Origin: Nemophila menziesii
Lineage: Eukaryota > Streptophyta > Magnoliopsida > Boraginales > Hydrophyllaceae
DNA: 64,000 nt
NCBI GenBank assembly: GCA_029959085.1
Contig: JARWIR010000011.1
Location: 7,379,840-7,443,839 of the forward strand
Direction: 5' to 3'
The notes below the pieces were generated by a model. That model was not told the DNA's origin, made no database searches, and was given only the letters and a program-made list of their open reading frames with translations. Made by a program: the position numbers and the translations under genes. Below, one piece after another: positions 1 to 11,799 of the stretch; the first letter of the stretch is position 1, and the number at the start of each line of letters is the position of its first letter.

Positions 1-100
1 TCTGAAAATGTATGCAAATGAGATTTGATAGTATTCTTTTATTAATTTTTTTTGGTATGATACACACATAACTTATAATGATTATTTTAAGTATCTATCT
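1..100. repeat. Direct repeat, copy 1 (second copy at 1485-1577 and 1760-1775)
   Basis: The first 100 bases reappear, with few differences, from 1485 onward. The second copy is split by the MITE at 1578-1759. This first copy therefore acts as the empty site that shows where the MITE went in. No coding potential is seen. Confidence 0.75.
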
Positions 101-244
101 GTATTATATGGGACAACTTGAAAGTCAATCAACGATCCTGATTTTCTTAGAACAAAAATATATGACCCCTCCGAGAGATGAGATTATAAGTTAACTTCTT
201 TTCTAACCAAACTATTCTAACTACTCGAAAGTCAATCAAAGAGC

Positions 245-560
245 GGTGCTTATAGTTGAGATATAAATCAAGTTTTTGAAAGATTTGGGTCTTGAATGAA
301 CTAATTATTTGATTAATTGTTGTTGAATTCACAGATTTTTTGAAGAAAATTTGGTGCTTATAGTTGAGATATAAATTAAGTTTTCAGAAGATTTGGGTGT
401 GGAATAAATTAGTGTTGAATTTACACTTTTTTTAAGAATATTTGGGACATATAGTTGAGATATAAATCAAGTTTCAAGAGATTTGGATCTTGAATGAACT
501 AATTATTTGGTACATTATTGTTGAATTCACATGTTTTTGGAAGAATATATGGTGCTTATA
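245..560. repeat. Three-copy tandem repeat, about 91-108 bp per unit
   Basis: Units begin at about 245, 353 and 444, and a fourth begins at 551. Each starts with a version of ggtgcttatagttgagatat and ends with a version of gttgaattcaca followed by a T-rich run. The middle copy is shorter by about 17 bp. The short open frame on the minus strand here is a by-product of the repeat. Confidence 0.75.
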
Positions 561-1484
561 TCAACATTTAAAGAAATTCATGACTTTTTCTGGTAATTTT
601 ATTTTATTCAATTAATTAAAATGTTTCATTTTATTGATAGAGAAGTATCAAACGCAGCAATAGAAGTTTAAGAAAATAAAAGACTTTGTGGTAATTTTTA
701 CTTGAGGTATATTTAATTGTTAAAAATTATTTGTGTTTTAAAACAAAAACAAAACTATATATGTTTGGTTTGTTTTGTAATTTTATTTTATTCAATTAAA
801 TAAAACAGTAGAAATTTAAGAATATAAAAGACAGGATAGATATTCAGATATTATTTGAAATCAAATTGTAGAAAATAAGTGAAAATTAAATAAAGTTTTT
901 GGACTGTCATTTGGAAAAATATCCCAAAATATCGGAGCTAATTTTTTACCTAATAGAGGATTCTATAAGATAGTTTTAAAAGATACATTTAACAATATCT
1001 TTCTCCTAATTACTAAAAACCCTATTTATGTAAAATATTTTTTCGTAAAAAACCTATATTTCAAATTTTTAATATTTGAATTTTCATATTAAATTTTTTA
1101 GTTTACTTCAATAAGGAATATGTGTATTCGAAATGGTTTGTTTGAAAAAAAATATATATGAAAAAATCCAATTGTTGAAATAAACATATGTGTGATTTAT
1201 ATTCTAAAAAGATATGCAAATACGAAATACACTTACTTGAAGTAATAATATTTCTTAAAGAAAACATAATATTTGGTAATTACATTAAAGATTTCAATTG
1301 CCTATAACTAGTTAAGTTGTAAATTAAAAGTTATTTGGTTATCTATCACTAGGATTAAATATCTGAAAGATATTTTATTTTCTTATTTTGTTTTTCTTAT
1401 TAATTTAGCTATTTTTTTATTGAATTCTTAATTTTTCTTTTCTTAGATTCATAGGATTGGGTGTGGTTATTGTACGCATTTTAA
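561..1484. other. AT-rich stretch with no gene seen
   Basis: No open frame, RNA gene or element terminus was recognised. Short AT-rich phrases such as attttattcaatta recur, which is expected at this base composition. The 1769-2118 stretch further on is also free of recognisable features. Confidence 0.5.
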
Positions 1485-1577
1485 TCTGAAAATGTATACA
1501 AATGAGATTTGATAGTATTCTTTTATTAATTTTTGTTTTGGTATGATATACACAGAACTTATGGTGATTATTTTAAG

Positions 1578-1759
1578 AGTAATGCTTGGTATCACCCAAA
1601 AAGTGATCATCCAAATATCACCTTCCTAGATGGTCCAATGAAACTGTTTCATATAAGAGAGAGAAAAAAAGTAATCAGGAAAGAGAAACAGTTTCATTGG
1701 ACCACCTAGGAAGGTGATATTTGGGTGATCACTTTTTGGGTGATACCTAGCATTACTCC
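1578..1759. mobile_element. MITE with about 73-bp terminal inverted repeats and a 9-bp target duplication
   Basis: The left arm starts agtaatgcttggtatcaccc and its reverse complement forms the right end up to 1759. The arms are about 73 bp and nearly fill the 182-bp element, leaving an AG-rich loop of about 35 bp. The element is flanked by tattttaag at 1569-1577 and 1760-1768. The homologous sequence at 77-100 has one copy of that word and no insert, so it is an empty site. A 9-bp duplication with long inverted repeats suggests a Mutator-like MITE. An 8-bp reading, which would suggest a hAT origin, cannot be excluded. Confidence 0.85.
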
Positions 1760-2118
1760 TATTTTAAGTATCTATGAGTTAATTTCCTAAAAGGTACAAA
1801 ATCCTTTTTTATCTTTTTTAAAATGTTTAGGTTTTTTCTCCTTTCTAATCCTCATGTTATTAAATTATTTTCTTTAAATGGGTTACGATTTTGTTCAATG
1901 GATACAATATTTTTTTACAGATCACATGTGTTTTAATGAATTACGTGGGTGCAATTGGTAAGAATTTAATTAGCCAACAATATTTTTCATAGACCTTTTG
2001 TATTAATCACCCTTTATTTATTTATCTTTTCTTTTGTGAAAGGGGTTCTTGATCAAATAGGTGTAATGTTTGTCTTTTATATTTGTAAATAATAATTATT
2101 TTAATTGAGGATATATAG

Positions 2119-2350
2119 TGCCCGTTTGGAAGTGCTTTTTTGGAGAAGCACTTAAAAGTGCTTTTAGCATTTTAAGAGTTCTTTTGATTTTGAAAAGCAC
2201 TTTTATAAGAAGCACCAAATAGGTGCTTCTTAAAAAAAGCACTTAAAATAATTTTAGATTCCAAAATTATTTTTAATAATTTTTTTAAATTTTGAATTTT
2301 ATTCTAAAAGCGCTTTTTTACTCTAAAATAAGCACTTCCAAACAGACCCA
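2119..2350. mobile_element. hAT-like MITE
   Basis: The ends are inverted: cccgtttggaagtgctttt at the left and aagcacttccaaacagaccc at the right. The interior is rich in repeated aagcactt and agtgctttt words that can pair with one another. Termini of the gtttggaagtgc type are typical of hAT-derived MITEs in plants. A clean 8-bp target duplication is not visible, so the exact ends are uncertain. Confidence 0.65.
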
Positions 2351-2414
2351 TAATTATGTGTAGGTTAATGTATGTATGAAATGAGTGAATTTGAACGGTA
2401 TCCTGTGACTAAAG

Positions 2415-3862
2415 TTGTATAAAAATAATTTCGTGTGTAAGTATATTATTATAAGTAACAAAAAAAATATAATATTTTATATAATGAATGCTAGTGAAAA
2501 AATATTTATTTTATTTAACTAGGTTATTATACTTATAGATAGAGTTTTAGCTTACATGGAGATTTTACACATTATCATTGGGTGAAAAACTTGTTAAAAT
2601 GATTCGAGGAAATACACATGTCAAAAACACAAATGATAATAGAGCAACGAATTAATTCACAAAATTTATGAAAATAATTCCAATTAAGATTTTGAGACTG
2701 TGAAATCTCAGGTCGTCAATAACTATATTAGGATTACTTATTTAAGTATAATTATAGGTGTATGACCACTTAAGTTGGCCAAGTATAAAACTTATTAATA
2801 GTAAATGAATCAATGAGACAAGTTCTCCCATTCGGTTTTAATTTACAAATTTGGAATACATTTACCGTGGCAAGTTCTAATATCTTAAATATCATTATTT
2901 AAAATGATCTATTTGAAATCTCACGCAAGTGGAAATGAATAGACGATCGCACGAGGAAAGTAACCTACCGACAAATGAAATTGTTTTAAAAATATGAGTC
3001 CAAAAGTAATGACGTTGAAAGAAAAATACATGAATATAAAAAAGACTACGATGATAATTGATTTTTTAGAAAATACTCAAACAAACAACAAATCGCAAGA
3101 AAACCAAACAATGGATCAAAACAAAAAAAATCGTAATCAACTCCATAAAAAATAATACTCAAAACAACAAGGCTAACTACCACTCATACTTAAATATTCT
3201 TAAAAAATACATGACACTATATTTGTAAGATAAATTAATTGAAAATAATTATACTAAAAAATTAATTAATTGAGAAGATTTATTCAAATAATAAGATAAA
3301 TTGATACTCGTGTCTAACAACAACACGACCTAGAAAAGTAACCTCTTGGCCCATAACCCATAAACCCAATCCATTATAAATTATCAGATCCCATCTTAAC
3401 CTAAAAAAATTCCATACTTTAAATTTATTGATCCACTATATGGAATGCCGAAGCCTACTCTATCCTTTCTCATGCTACCTTTGTTTTATCGTCGAACCTG
3501 GATTTGTATGTGTTTTTGAGGTAATTGACTTTATTAGAAATTATTTTCTGAAAATACAATAATTACCTATTTTTATTACAGGGTGGGGGTAACCAGCCCA
3601 GATCCGCCAGTGTATATAATAATTTGTAATTTTAAAACGAATGAAAAATATTAATTTGGCTAATTAAGTATAATTAGTTGTGTTGTTTTTTCTTTAATTA
3701 TACTTAGATGAATGATTATATATTTCAGTATTTTCTTAATAACTTTTTGGTTGCATCTATTCAAAAATTAGATTAATAAATAATTATAACATAATTTTAA
3801 TTTAGGGTGTTTATTCAGTTATAGCAATCAAATCATTTTATTTTGATATAAAATGGTCTATC
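2415..3862 (+). repeat. Partial composite unit (copy D)
   Basis: This stretch matches 8530-9940 of unit C in the same orientation, and 24180-25500 and 30500-33350 in reverse complement. It starts at ttgtataaaaataattt and ends at the SINE-like insertion. It contains only the AT-rich non-coding part of the unit. No reading frame of note is present. Confidence 0.8.
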
Positions 3863-3882
3863 AAAAAAAATAACACTAAAAC

Positions 3883-4092
3883 CTAACCAGGTGAGCTAAC
3901 TCTTCTGTCCAGGGCTATGTCTCTCAAGTGAGAGGTATAGGGTTTGAATCCCGCAGGCGGAAGAAAGTTATTAAAGTTTAGAAAGTTCTCTCAAGGATTC
4001 GTATCCCTCGGGCGGAAGCCTGGAGGTATGATTGGGGAGGCAGTCATATCTCCCGTGGGACTAGTCGGGTGTAAGTCCGGAACGCTCGTACT
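3883..4092 (+). mobile_element. Probable tRNA-derived SINE
   Basis: The 210-bp GC-richer insert contains ggtttgaatcc at 3941-3951, which fits the pol III B box. A weak A-box-like stretch lies near 3888-3900. The insert is flanked by near-identical words, aaaaaaaataacactaaaac at 3863-3882 and aaaaaaaacactaaaac at 4093-4109. These look like a long target duplication of the LINE-mobilised kind. It is not an intact tRNA gene because no full cloverleaf can be drawn. The SINE family was not identified. Confidence 0.6.
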
Positions 4093-4109
4093 AAAAAAAA
4101 CACTAAAAC

Positions 4110-6062
4110 ATATACCCTAATCCTAGAACCCTAATCACTAAACCCTAACCATGGAAAGGATAATAACGTGAAGATTTTGGCTCGTTTGTATCATACAAAC
4201 ACTCTGAAAATGTTCTCATGATTTATGAAGTTTCTGGAGAGTTTTTGCTAACTTCTGCTACTTTCTCAGAATGGGACACATAATATATGTTTTTTAAGTG
4301 CGTTGGGCCTTTTGGGACCAACAGATTGCTTCTCCTTCTAAGATCTTCTGTTTTACGTTTTGAGATTTATTTAGTTGACTTTTATGTTGTTTTTATATTC
4401 TATTTTAGGGTGTCATATTTTGGGTCCGTTAGGGTTTTACCAACTGTAACATTAAACCCTAATTTCTAAAATATCTAACATGATACCCTAAACCATAAAC
4501 ACAAAACCTTAAACCTATAATCTACACCTACTCCATCACCATAGGCCCTAAATACTAACCATAAACACCAAAAATAAACCGTAACCAGAAACCCTAAACC
4601 TAAACACTAAACCTTATCCTCTACTCCCAAAATCATAATCACTAAACACTAACCATGTAAAGGATAATAACGTAAAGATTTTGGTTCGTTTGTATCATCC
4701 AAACCCTCTAAAAACCGTTTCCAAGATTTTTTGAATTCCTAGAAGGGTTTTCTAACTTTCGCATACCTTCTGAGAATGGGGCACATAATATATGTTTTTT
4801 GAGTGTGTTGGGCCATTTGGGACAAACTGATAGCTTCGCCAACTAAAATCGTCTGTTTTACGTATTGAGTCTTATTTTTATTTTTAGGTTCATTTTAATA
4901 TCCTATTAGGGTTTTGTATTTTGGATGCGTTACTGTAACATTATACCCTAATTTCTAAAATCTTTAACATTATACCCTAAACCATAAACACAAACTCTTA
5001 AACCTATAATAGCCTACACCCAATCCATCACCATAAGTCTTAAATACTAACCATAAACACTAACAATAAACCGTAACCAGAATCCCTAATCACTAAACCC
5101 TCACCATGTAAAGGATAATAACGTGATTATTTTGGTTCGTTTGTATCATTTAAACACTCTGAAAACCGTTTTCAAGATTTTTGAAGTTTCTGGGAGGGTT
5201 TTTACTAACTTTTGCTACTTTATCAAGATGGGGCACAAAATATACGTCTTCTGGGACCAGCAGATGGCTTCGCCATCTAAGATCGTCCATTTTACGTTTT
5301 GAGATTTATTTAGTTGACTTTTAGGTTGTTTTTTATATTTTTTTACAGGGTGTCATATTTTGGGTCCGTTAGGGTTTTACCTACCGTAACATTATACCCT
5401 AATTTCTAAAATCTCTAACATTATACCCTAAACCATAAACACAAAACCTTAAACCTATAATAACCTACACCTAATCCATCACTATAGGTCCTAAATACTA
5501 ACCATAAGCACTAATAATAAACCATAACCAGAAACCCTAAACCCTAAAAACTAAACCATATACCCTGATCCCAAAACCATTAACTAAACCCTAACTATTG
5601 AAAGGATAATAACGTGAAGATTTTGGCTCGTTTGTATCATCCATACACTCTGAAAACTGTTTTTAAGATTCTTGAAGTTCCCGGGAGGGTTTTTGCTAAC
5701 TTTCACATACTTTTTCAGAATAGGGCACATAATATATGTTCTTTTAGTACGTTTGGCCTTCTGGAACCAACAGATCGCTTCGCCATTTAAGATAGCCTGT
5801 TTTACTTTCTGAGATTTAATTAATTGACTTTTAGGCTGTTTTTAATATTCTATTTTAGGGTGTCATATTTTGGGTCCGTTAGGGTTTTACCAACCGTAAC
5901 ATTAAACCCTAATTTCTAAAATCTCTATCATTATACCCTAAACCATAAACACAAAACCTTACAACTATAACCTACACCTACTCCATCACCATAGACCCTA
6001 AATACTAACCATAACCACTAACAATAAACCGTAACCAGAAACCCTAAACCCTAAAAACTAAA
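4110..6062. repeat. Satellite of four 450-504 bp monomers with telomere-like motifs
   Basis: Monomers start at about 4149, 4653, 5103 and 5595, each just before aaaggataataacgt. Every monomer contains a block rich in ccctaaa and aaccctaa words, then a unique part with tttgggtccgttagggtttt. Monomer lengths are about 504, 450, 492 and 468 bp. The frame at 4287-4469 lies inside a monomer and is not a gene. The array ends where the LINE 5' UTR begins, which itself starts with ccctaaaccctaag, so the border is soft. Confidence 0.85.
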
Positions 6063-6660
6063 CTCCACCAAACCCTAAACCCTAAGCTCCTCCTTCTCTC
6101 TTCTTTCTCTCTCTAGGGTTTGAAGACATTTTGGTCTAAGTTTGACTGGACTTTGACTTTCGTTGACCGTCGTTGACCTCATCATATCACCGATGGCTCT
6201 CCGACTTTATAGCTGGAGCTTGACCGGAGTTTGACTATGGGTTTGACCGCTATTTGACCGGGAGTTGATTTTTTCTTCATTTCTCATTTCATTGATTTTC
6301 TGGCTTAATTTTGATTCGATCCGAGAATTAATTCAGAGTGAGAAGCAGTGAAAAGATAAGTTGGAGCGTTAGTGGAAAGCCGAGTTGGCAGATTTGTCAT
6401 CCATTGTTGAGTACACGCGCTCTACTAATTGGGTGTGGAGTTTTCAAGCGTTGCGAATTTTGAATTGGATTGAGCTCGTAATTGTGTAATAATTGGGTGT
6501 AATCCCAATAACATCATCATATAATTTCGTGCAAAATCAACATCGATTTTTGCTTCAAGCTCTCACGATCGTGGCTAGCTTTTTCTGGTTTTTCTCGCTC
6601 ATTTCTTCATCAACTTTAGTGATTCATTCTTTCGTGTGTTTCTTTCTTCATTTCTGATAC
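6063..6660 (+). promoter_or_regulatory. LINE 5' UTR with clustered W-box-like TTGAC motifs
   Basis: This leader precedes the LINE ORF1 start at 6661. It begins with a pyrimidine-rich tract (ctccttctctcttctttctc). Eight TTGAC words on the same strand fall at 6142, 6153, 6163, 6173, 6220, 6231, 6243 and 6254, several followed by C. TTGAC with a following C or T is the core of the W box bound by WRKY factors. LINE 5' UTRs carry internal promoters, so a regulatory role is plausible but is inferred. Confidence 0.55.
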
Positions 6661-8054
6661 TATGGCGCCTCGTAAGAAGTCTGGTAGTATAGGGATTAAA
6701 GAGAATGCTGAGAATTCTGTGAAGTATGGACCTATTAAAGGAAAATATGTACCTGCTACACCTGTTATACAGTTAAGTTATAATTTCTCCGCGTCTAAAC
6801 AGGCTAATAGAAGTTGTTTGATGGATTAAAGAGTTGAGGAGGGTATTGAGTATGATTCTAGTGTCAAGGATAGAGGTATTTGGAGTGAGGATAAACTGTT
6901 TGATGAAAGTCCTAAGAGTGGGATTAAAACTGTAGTTGAGAATTTGATGGACCAGGTCTTAGATTGCTCCAGTAAAATCATCAAAACTACTTAGGCTATT
7001 GATTTTACTATAATTGAGAGCATGAACGGCCAAGATGGGTCCCTATCTGAGGGTGAGGCTCTGATTTCCATCGAGAGAAAGAGTTTTGATGTTTGTCACA
7101 AGGAAAGTAACTCTATTCTTGGGACAGGAGTTGGAGAAACTTCTCTACCAAATGAAAGTACTCTCTTGGGAGAAGATAAGGCACTGATAAGGATAATGTA
7201 GAGGAAAATGAGTTGGATAAAGTTGAAAAGACTAATGGAAAACAAGAAGTTGAGTTGTTTAAGAAAAAGGCTGATCAAGAATTAAAGCTCAAGTACTTCT
7301 CTCCTAGTTCTGTAGAGGAAGAAATCATGGTAAAGCCCCAAGGAATATAGTTAAAAGTGGAATTCAAGGTTGGGAAAACTGTCTTCTAGGTCAATTCTTT
7401 GGGGAAGCTCCTATGCATCACATGGTTAGAGGTATAGTGAATTAACAATGGAAGAATTGTGGTCCTATGGAGATAAAATCAACTAATATGGATGTGTACC
7501 TATTCAAGTTTCAAAGTGAACAAGAGTGTAACAACATTTTGGAGCAAGTACGGCATGTAAATGGTAGAATAATGATACTAAGGAAGTGGGAATAAAATAT
7601 GAAGTTTGAGAAGTTAGATATGACTAAGGTTCCTCTTTGGGTTAAATTGAGGAAGGTACCTTTACAATTGTGGATAAATGATGGTTTGAGTTACATATGT
7701 AGTGCTTTAGGAATACCAATTCAAATGGATCTTATCACTAAGTCAAGGAATAAATTGAGTTTTGCTAGAGCTTGTGTAGAGGCTGATATGACAAAAGAGC
7801 TTGTTAAAAGGGTTAAAGTGGACCTTGAGGAGGATGGAATTCATGTGGTGGAAGCTTATTATGGATGGTTACTTCCAAGATGTTCAATTTGTAAAGTCTT
7901 TGGGCATAAAGATAGTAATTGTAGCAATGGCAGAAAGGAAGCAAAAAAGGAGAAACCAAAAGTTAATCACCAAGTTAATCCTAATCAAGTTAATCATCTC
8001 AAGGTTCAAAGGAAGGCGAAAGAATGGAGAGTTGTGCAAAAGAAACAAAGTTGA
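6661..8054 (+). pseudogene. LINE ORF1 (DUF4283 plus zinc knuckle), decayed
   Basis: ORF1 of plant L1 elements encodes an RNA-binding, nucleic-acid chaperone-like protein. The chosen start is the ATG at 6661, which reads MAPRKKSG. Stops appear within the first 200 codons (TAA near 6827, TAG near 6992), and there are frameshifts near 7190 and 7340. The longest open piece is 7599-8054, 151 codons. It holds the end of the DUF4283 region (WVKLRKVPLQLW, GIPIQMD) and a complete CX2CX4HX4C zinc knuckle, CSICKVFGHKDSNC. A TAA at about 7592, just before the ATG at 7599, interrupts the domain. The same stop is found in the copy at 41161-42271. No ORF2 follows. Instead the sequence runs into composite unit C. 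Confidence 0.85.
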
Positions 8055-10893
8055 TTTTTGTAGACCTGGAAACCTTGTGTAAGAGGAATCCTTGTGGCGA
8101 TGTTATATTAGCAGAAAAGCATATACTGGGGTGGGTAGGGTGAGTGTGAATTTAATATTTTGTTAGTAAATATAAACTTGGACGATGAGTTTCACTAACA
8201 AAAAGAATAAAAAAGGAAGAGAATAGTTTTAAGTTTTATGATTAAAGTTCTGGATTATACTTGTTTTTATTATCCAAAAAGAAGATTATACTTATTTTTT
8301 ATTTTAGTGCACAAAAATATTCTTTTTATCTCAAAATTTACGATTTTATTTTTTATTTGTTTAATAAAAAATATAAAAATAATTTAATAGTTGTTAAAGG
8401 ATAAAACAAAAATAGATAATTATATTATATTAAAATAAAAATTATTTATAATATTATGTATTTAATATTTATAATTACGTATATATTTTTATTTAAATTA
8501 ATAAAATAAAAATATAAATTTGAATATTGTATAAAAATAATTTGCATGTGTAAGTATATTATTACAAGTAAAAATAAAAATATAATATTTTATATACTCA
8601 ATGCTAGTGAAAAAATATTTATTTTAATCCAACTGGGTTTTTATACTTATAGATTGAGTTCTAGTTGACATAGAGTTTTTACACATTATCACTGGATGAA
8701 AAACTTGTTGAAATTATTCGAGGAAATACCATGTAAACACAAAAATCATAATAAAGCAACGAATTAATTCACAAATTTTATGAAAATAATTCCAATTCAG
8801 ATTTTGAGACACCGAAACTCAGGTCGTCAAAAACTAGATTAGGATTACTGATTTAAGTATAATTATAGGTGTATGACCACTTAAGTTGGCCAAGTATAAA
8901 ACTTATTAATAGTAAATGAATCAATGAGACAAGTTCTCCCATTCTATTTGAAATCTCACGCAACTGTAAATGAATTTACAATTGCCCCGGGGAAAGTAAC
9001 CTACCAACACGATGAAATTATTTTAAAAATAAGTGTTCAAAAGTAATGACGTTGAAAGAAAAATACATGAATATCAAAGTTAGAAGATAAAAAAGACTCC
9101 TATGATAATTGGTTTTTTAGAAAATACTCAGCACAAACAACAAACAACAAGAAAACCAAAACCAAACAATGGATCAAATTAAAAACAATTGTAATCAACT
9201 CCATAAAAAATAATACCCTTACATAGAAATCAAAGCAACAAAACTAACTACCACTCATACTTAAATATTCTTAGAAAATAAATGACACAATATTAGAACC
9301 ATAAATCAATTTAAAATAATTTTACTTAAAAAATTAATTAATTGAGAAAATTTAGTCAAATAGTAAGATAAATTGATACCCGTGTCTAACAACAACACAA
9401 CCCAGAAAACTAACCTCTTGGCCTAGAACCCATAAAGCCCAAGTAATTATAAATTATCAGATCTTATCTTAACCTAAAAAAATGTCATACTTTAAATTTT
9501 TCAATCAACTGAATGGAATGTCGAAGCTTACTCTATCCTCTCTCATGCTACCTTTGTTCTATCGTCGAACCTGAATCTGAATCTATCTATGTGTGTTTTT
9601 TAGGCAATTGATTTTATTAGAGATTATTTTCTAAAAAATAAAATAATTTCCTATTTTTATTATGGGGTGGGGGTAGCCGGCACAGATCCGCCCTTGTATA
9701 TAATAATTATTAATTTAAAGCGAAAGAAAAATATTAATTTGGCTAATTAAGTATAATTATTTATGTTGTTTTTTATTTAATTGTAATTAGATGAATTATT
9801 ATATATTTCAGTATCTTCTTAGTAACTTTTCTGTTACATCTATTCAAAAAATTAGATTAATAAATAATTATAATATAATTTTTATTTAGGGCGTTTATTC
9901 AGTTATAGAAATAAAATCATTATTAGATGTAATTTTGATAGTAAAATTTAATGATATGTGTATAAAAAATATTTAGTGTATATTCCTATATTTTGTACAA
10001 GACCTCATGTCAAGAATATTACTAGTACAGACAAAAAGAAAAAAGAATAAGATTGTTGGATATGCCATTTCAGTCAACCACCACAATCTGATTAATTGTT
10101 GAGGTAAGATTCTTGTTAGTTTAGATAAAAAATTTATAGGTTTTTATCTTTTTTCTAAAGGAAGTGTGTATTAGCAGTTTAAGTGGTATTTTCCATATCT
10201 TGTATAATTAGATGAAAAAGTAGTAGACTAATATTAATTGATAAATGCACACAAAACCTTAAATTATTTGGTGCTCATCCTAATTAGGTTTTTTAATTTT
10301 TAAACCATTAATTAATTTATTTTATGTAAAAAACAACTTATTATTTTATGTTAAAAAATTATTAGTTATATTTAATTGATCTATCTTTTGGCATATTTTT
10401 TTCAAACTAATTTTTTAAATATATATTATTTTGATATAATAAAAAAACTATCAGATTGATAATTGCCTATATTATAACTAATGGATTGTCTCAATTTTTT
10501 AGATACACTCACGTTTTCTCTATTCAATATTACTTCTATATTTATTAATTTTCTTTGTGGAATAATGATTTCAATGACAAAGTTTACTTGTTAAATGTGA
10601 TTCCACCTGTTTAATTAGTTACTATTTTTTTAATATGGTCGGGTTGTATTGAATGAGAGAGATTTATTGCTTTTGTATATATGACTTAGTTATTCTTTAT
10701 AGTGTAATTTTTGTGTTAATTGAAAAATGGGTCCCTGTGTTATGTGAAATAGCAAAAGATATCCATGTTATACATTAAGATTAACATTACAATTATACCA
10801 CCCATGCAGGTATATTAGCTAAATTTGGAATAAGATACATTTATGTTGTACTATCATGATTCACATGTAATATACTTCACGATTCGGAACTAA

Positions 10894-11106
10894 GAAGAGA
10901 TTGAAGCCCTTTGCAACGTGGGCGTCGATAAAAAAGTGTCGAAATTGTGGCTACACAATAACAAAGTCACACTTGGAAAAAAAATAACACACTTCCGCTT
11001 CCGCCACCACCTCCTTTGCTCCAATGTTTCGCAGCCGCAAAAAGGTATCAACTTTGGTTGAGCCTCAAGTGCAAGTCAGGAGTCTCATGGTGATCGTGTG
11101 ATGTAG
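10894..11106 (+). pseudogene. ZF-HD homeodomain protein fragment (copy C)
   Basis: ZF-HD (zinc finger-homeodomain) proteins are plant transcription factors. The translation resembles the end of their homeodomain and the tail behind it. It opens with EEIEALCN, has VSKLWLHNN at the recognition-helix position, then VTLGKK. The family's usual words here are VLKVWMHNN and TLGKK. A 3-nt loss relative to units A and B removes one or more residues before VGVD, and a stop follows LGKK. The final stop at about 11104 matches unit B. No zinc-finger half or first homeodomain helices are seen, so this is a captured 3' piece of a host gene. Confidence 0.65.
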
Positions 11107-11799
11107 AGACTGGTTCTTCGTTGGGTTTGGTTGTTTGAGTTTTTTTTCTTTTTCTATCTCAGTTTAGCTGGTTAAAAAGTTCATTGAAAAATCATATTTG
11201 TGATTTAAGTTTTAGAGGTACAAATTAGAGATTAAGGCAAATTTAATTAGTTCGTTTAAATTTCTAGAGTTATGTTCATTTGTCCTCTTAGTTCTCACCT
11301 AAGTTAAACTAGACCATTTTCACAACTTATGTAACTTCCTTTTTACAAGGATTGATGCATAAAAATATATTTATTGGAAAAAAATAACTAAAACAATATG
11401 TACATTTGATAGGTATTACCTTTGTAAATTATTAACAGTAAATTATGTATAAAAGATTTAGTACCACACCAAATTATGGACATAAACAGAATTAGAAAGA
11501 GAACATAATCAATTAGTTAAAAAATCATGTGCTGTAATAAAGGACTTATGAATTAATGAAGAAACTATGAAAGCAACCTCAAGAAACTATTCAAAGAGTT
11601 TGATAATAAATGGAAACTCTATTTGATAATGCAAGTTAACATGTTTGCTCCTTGTATTTAATCCATTTATTCCTTCTTGTAAAATTTATAATATAAGTGA
11701 CTAAATTGTCAAAAAAGTAAATGCACAATATTCGTCATTTCCTCTTCTTTTTTTTATCTAATTTAAGTTTTGTGATGTTTGACCGTGTCACAAAACAAA

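Noticed and set aside
3883..4092. tRNA gene
   Set aside because: Only a B-box-like word fits well. No acceptor or anticodon stems could be drawn, and the flanking duplication points to a SINE.
4287..4469. 60-codon frame in the satellite
   Set aside because: It is one frame of a tandem monomer and is broken in the other monomers.
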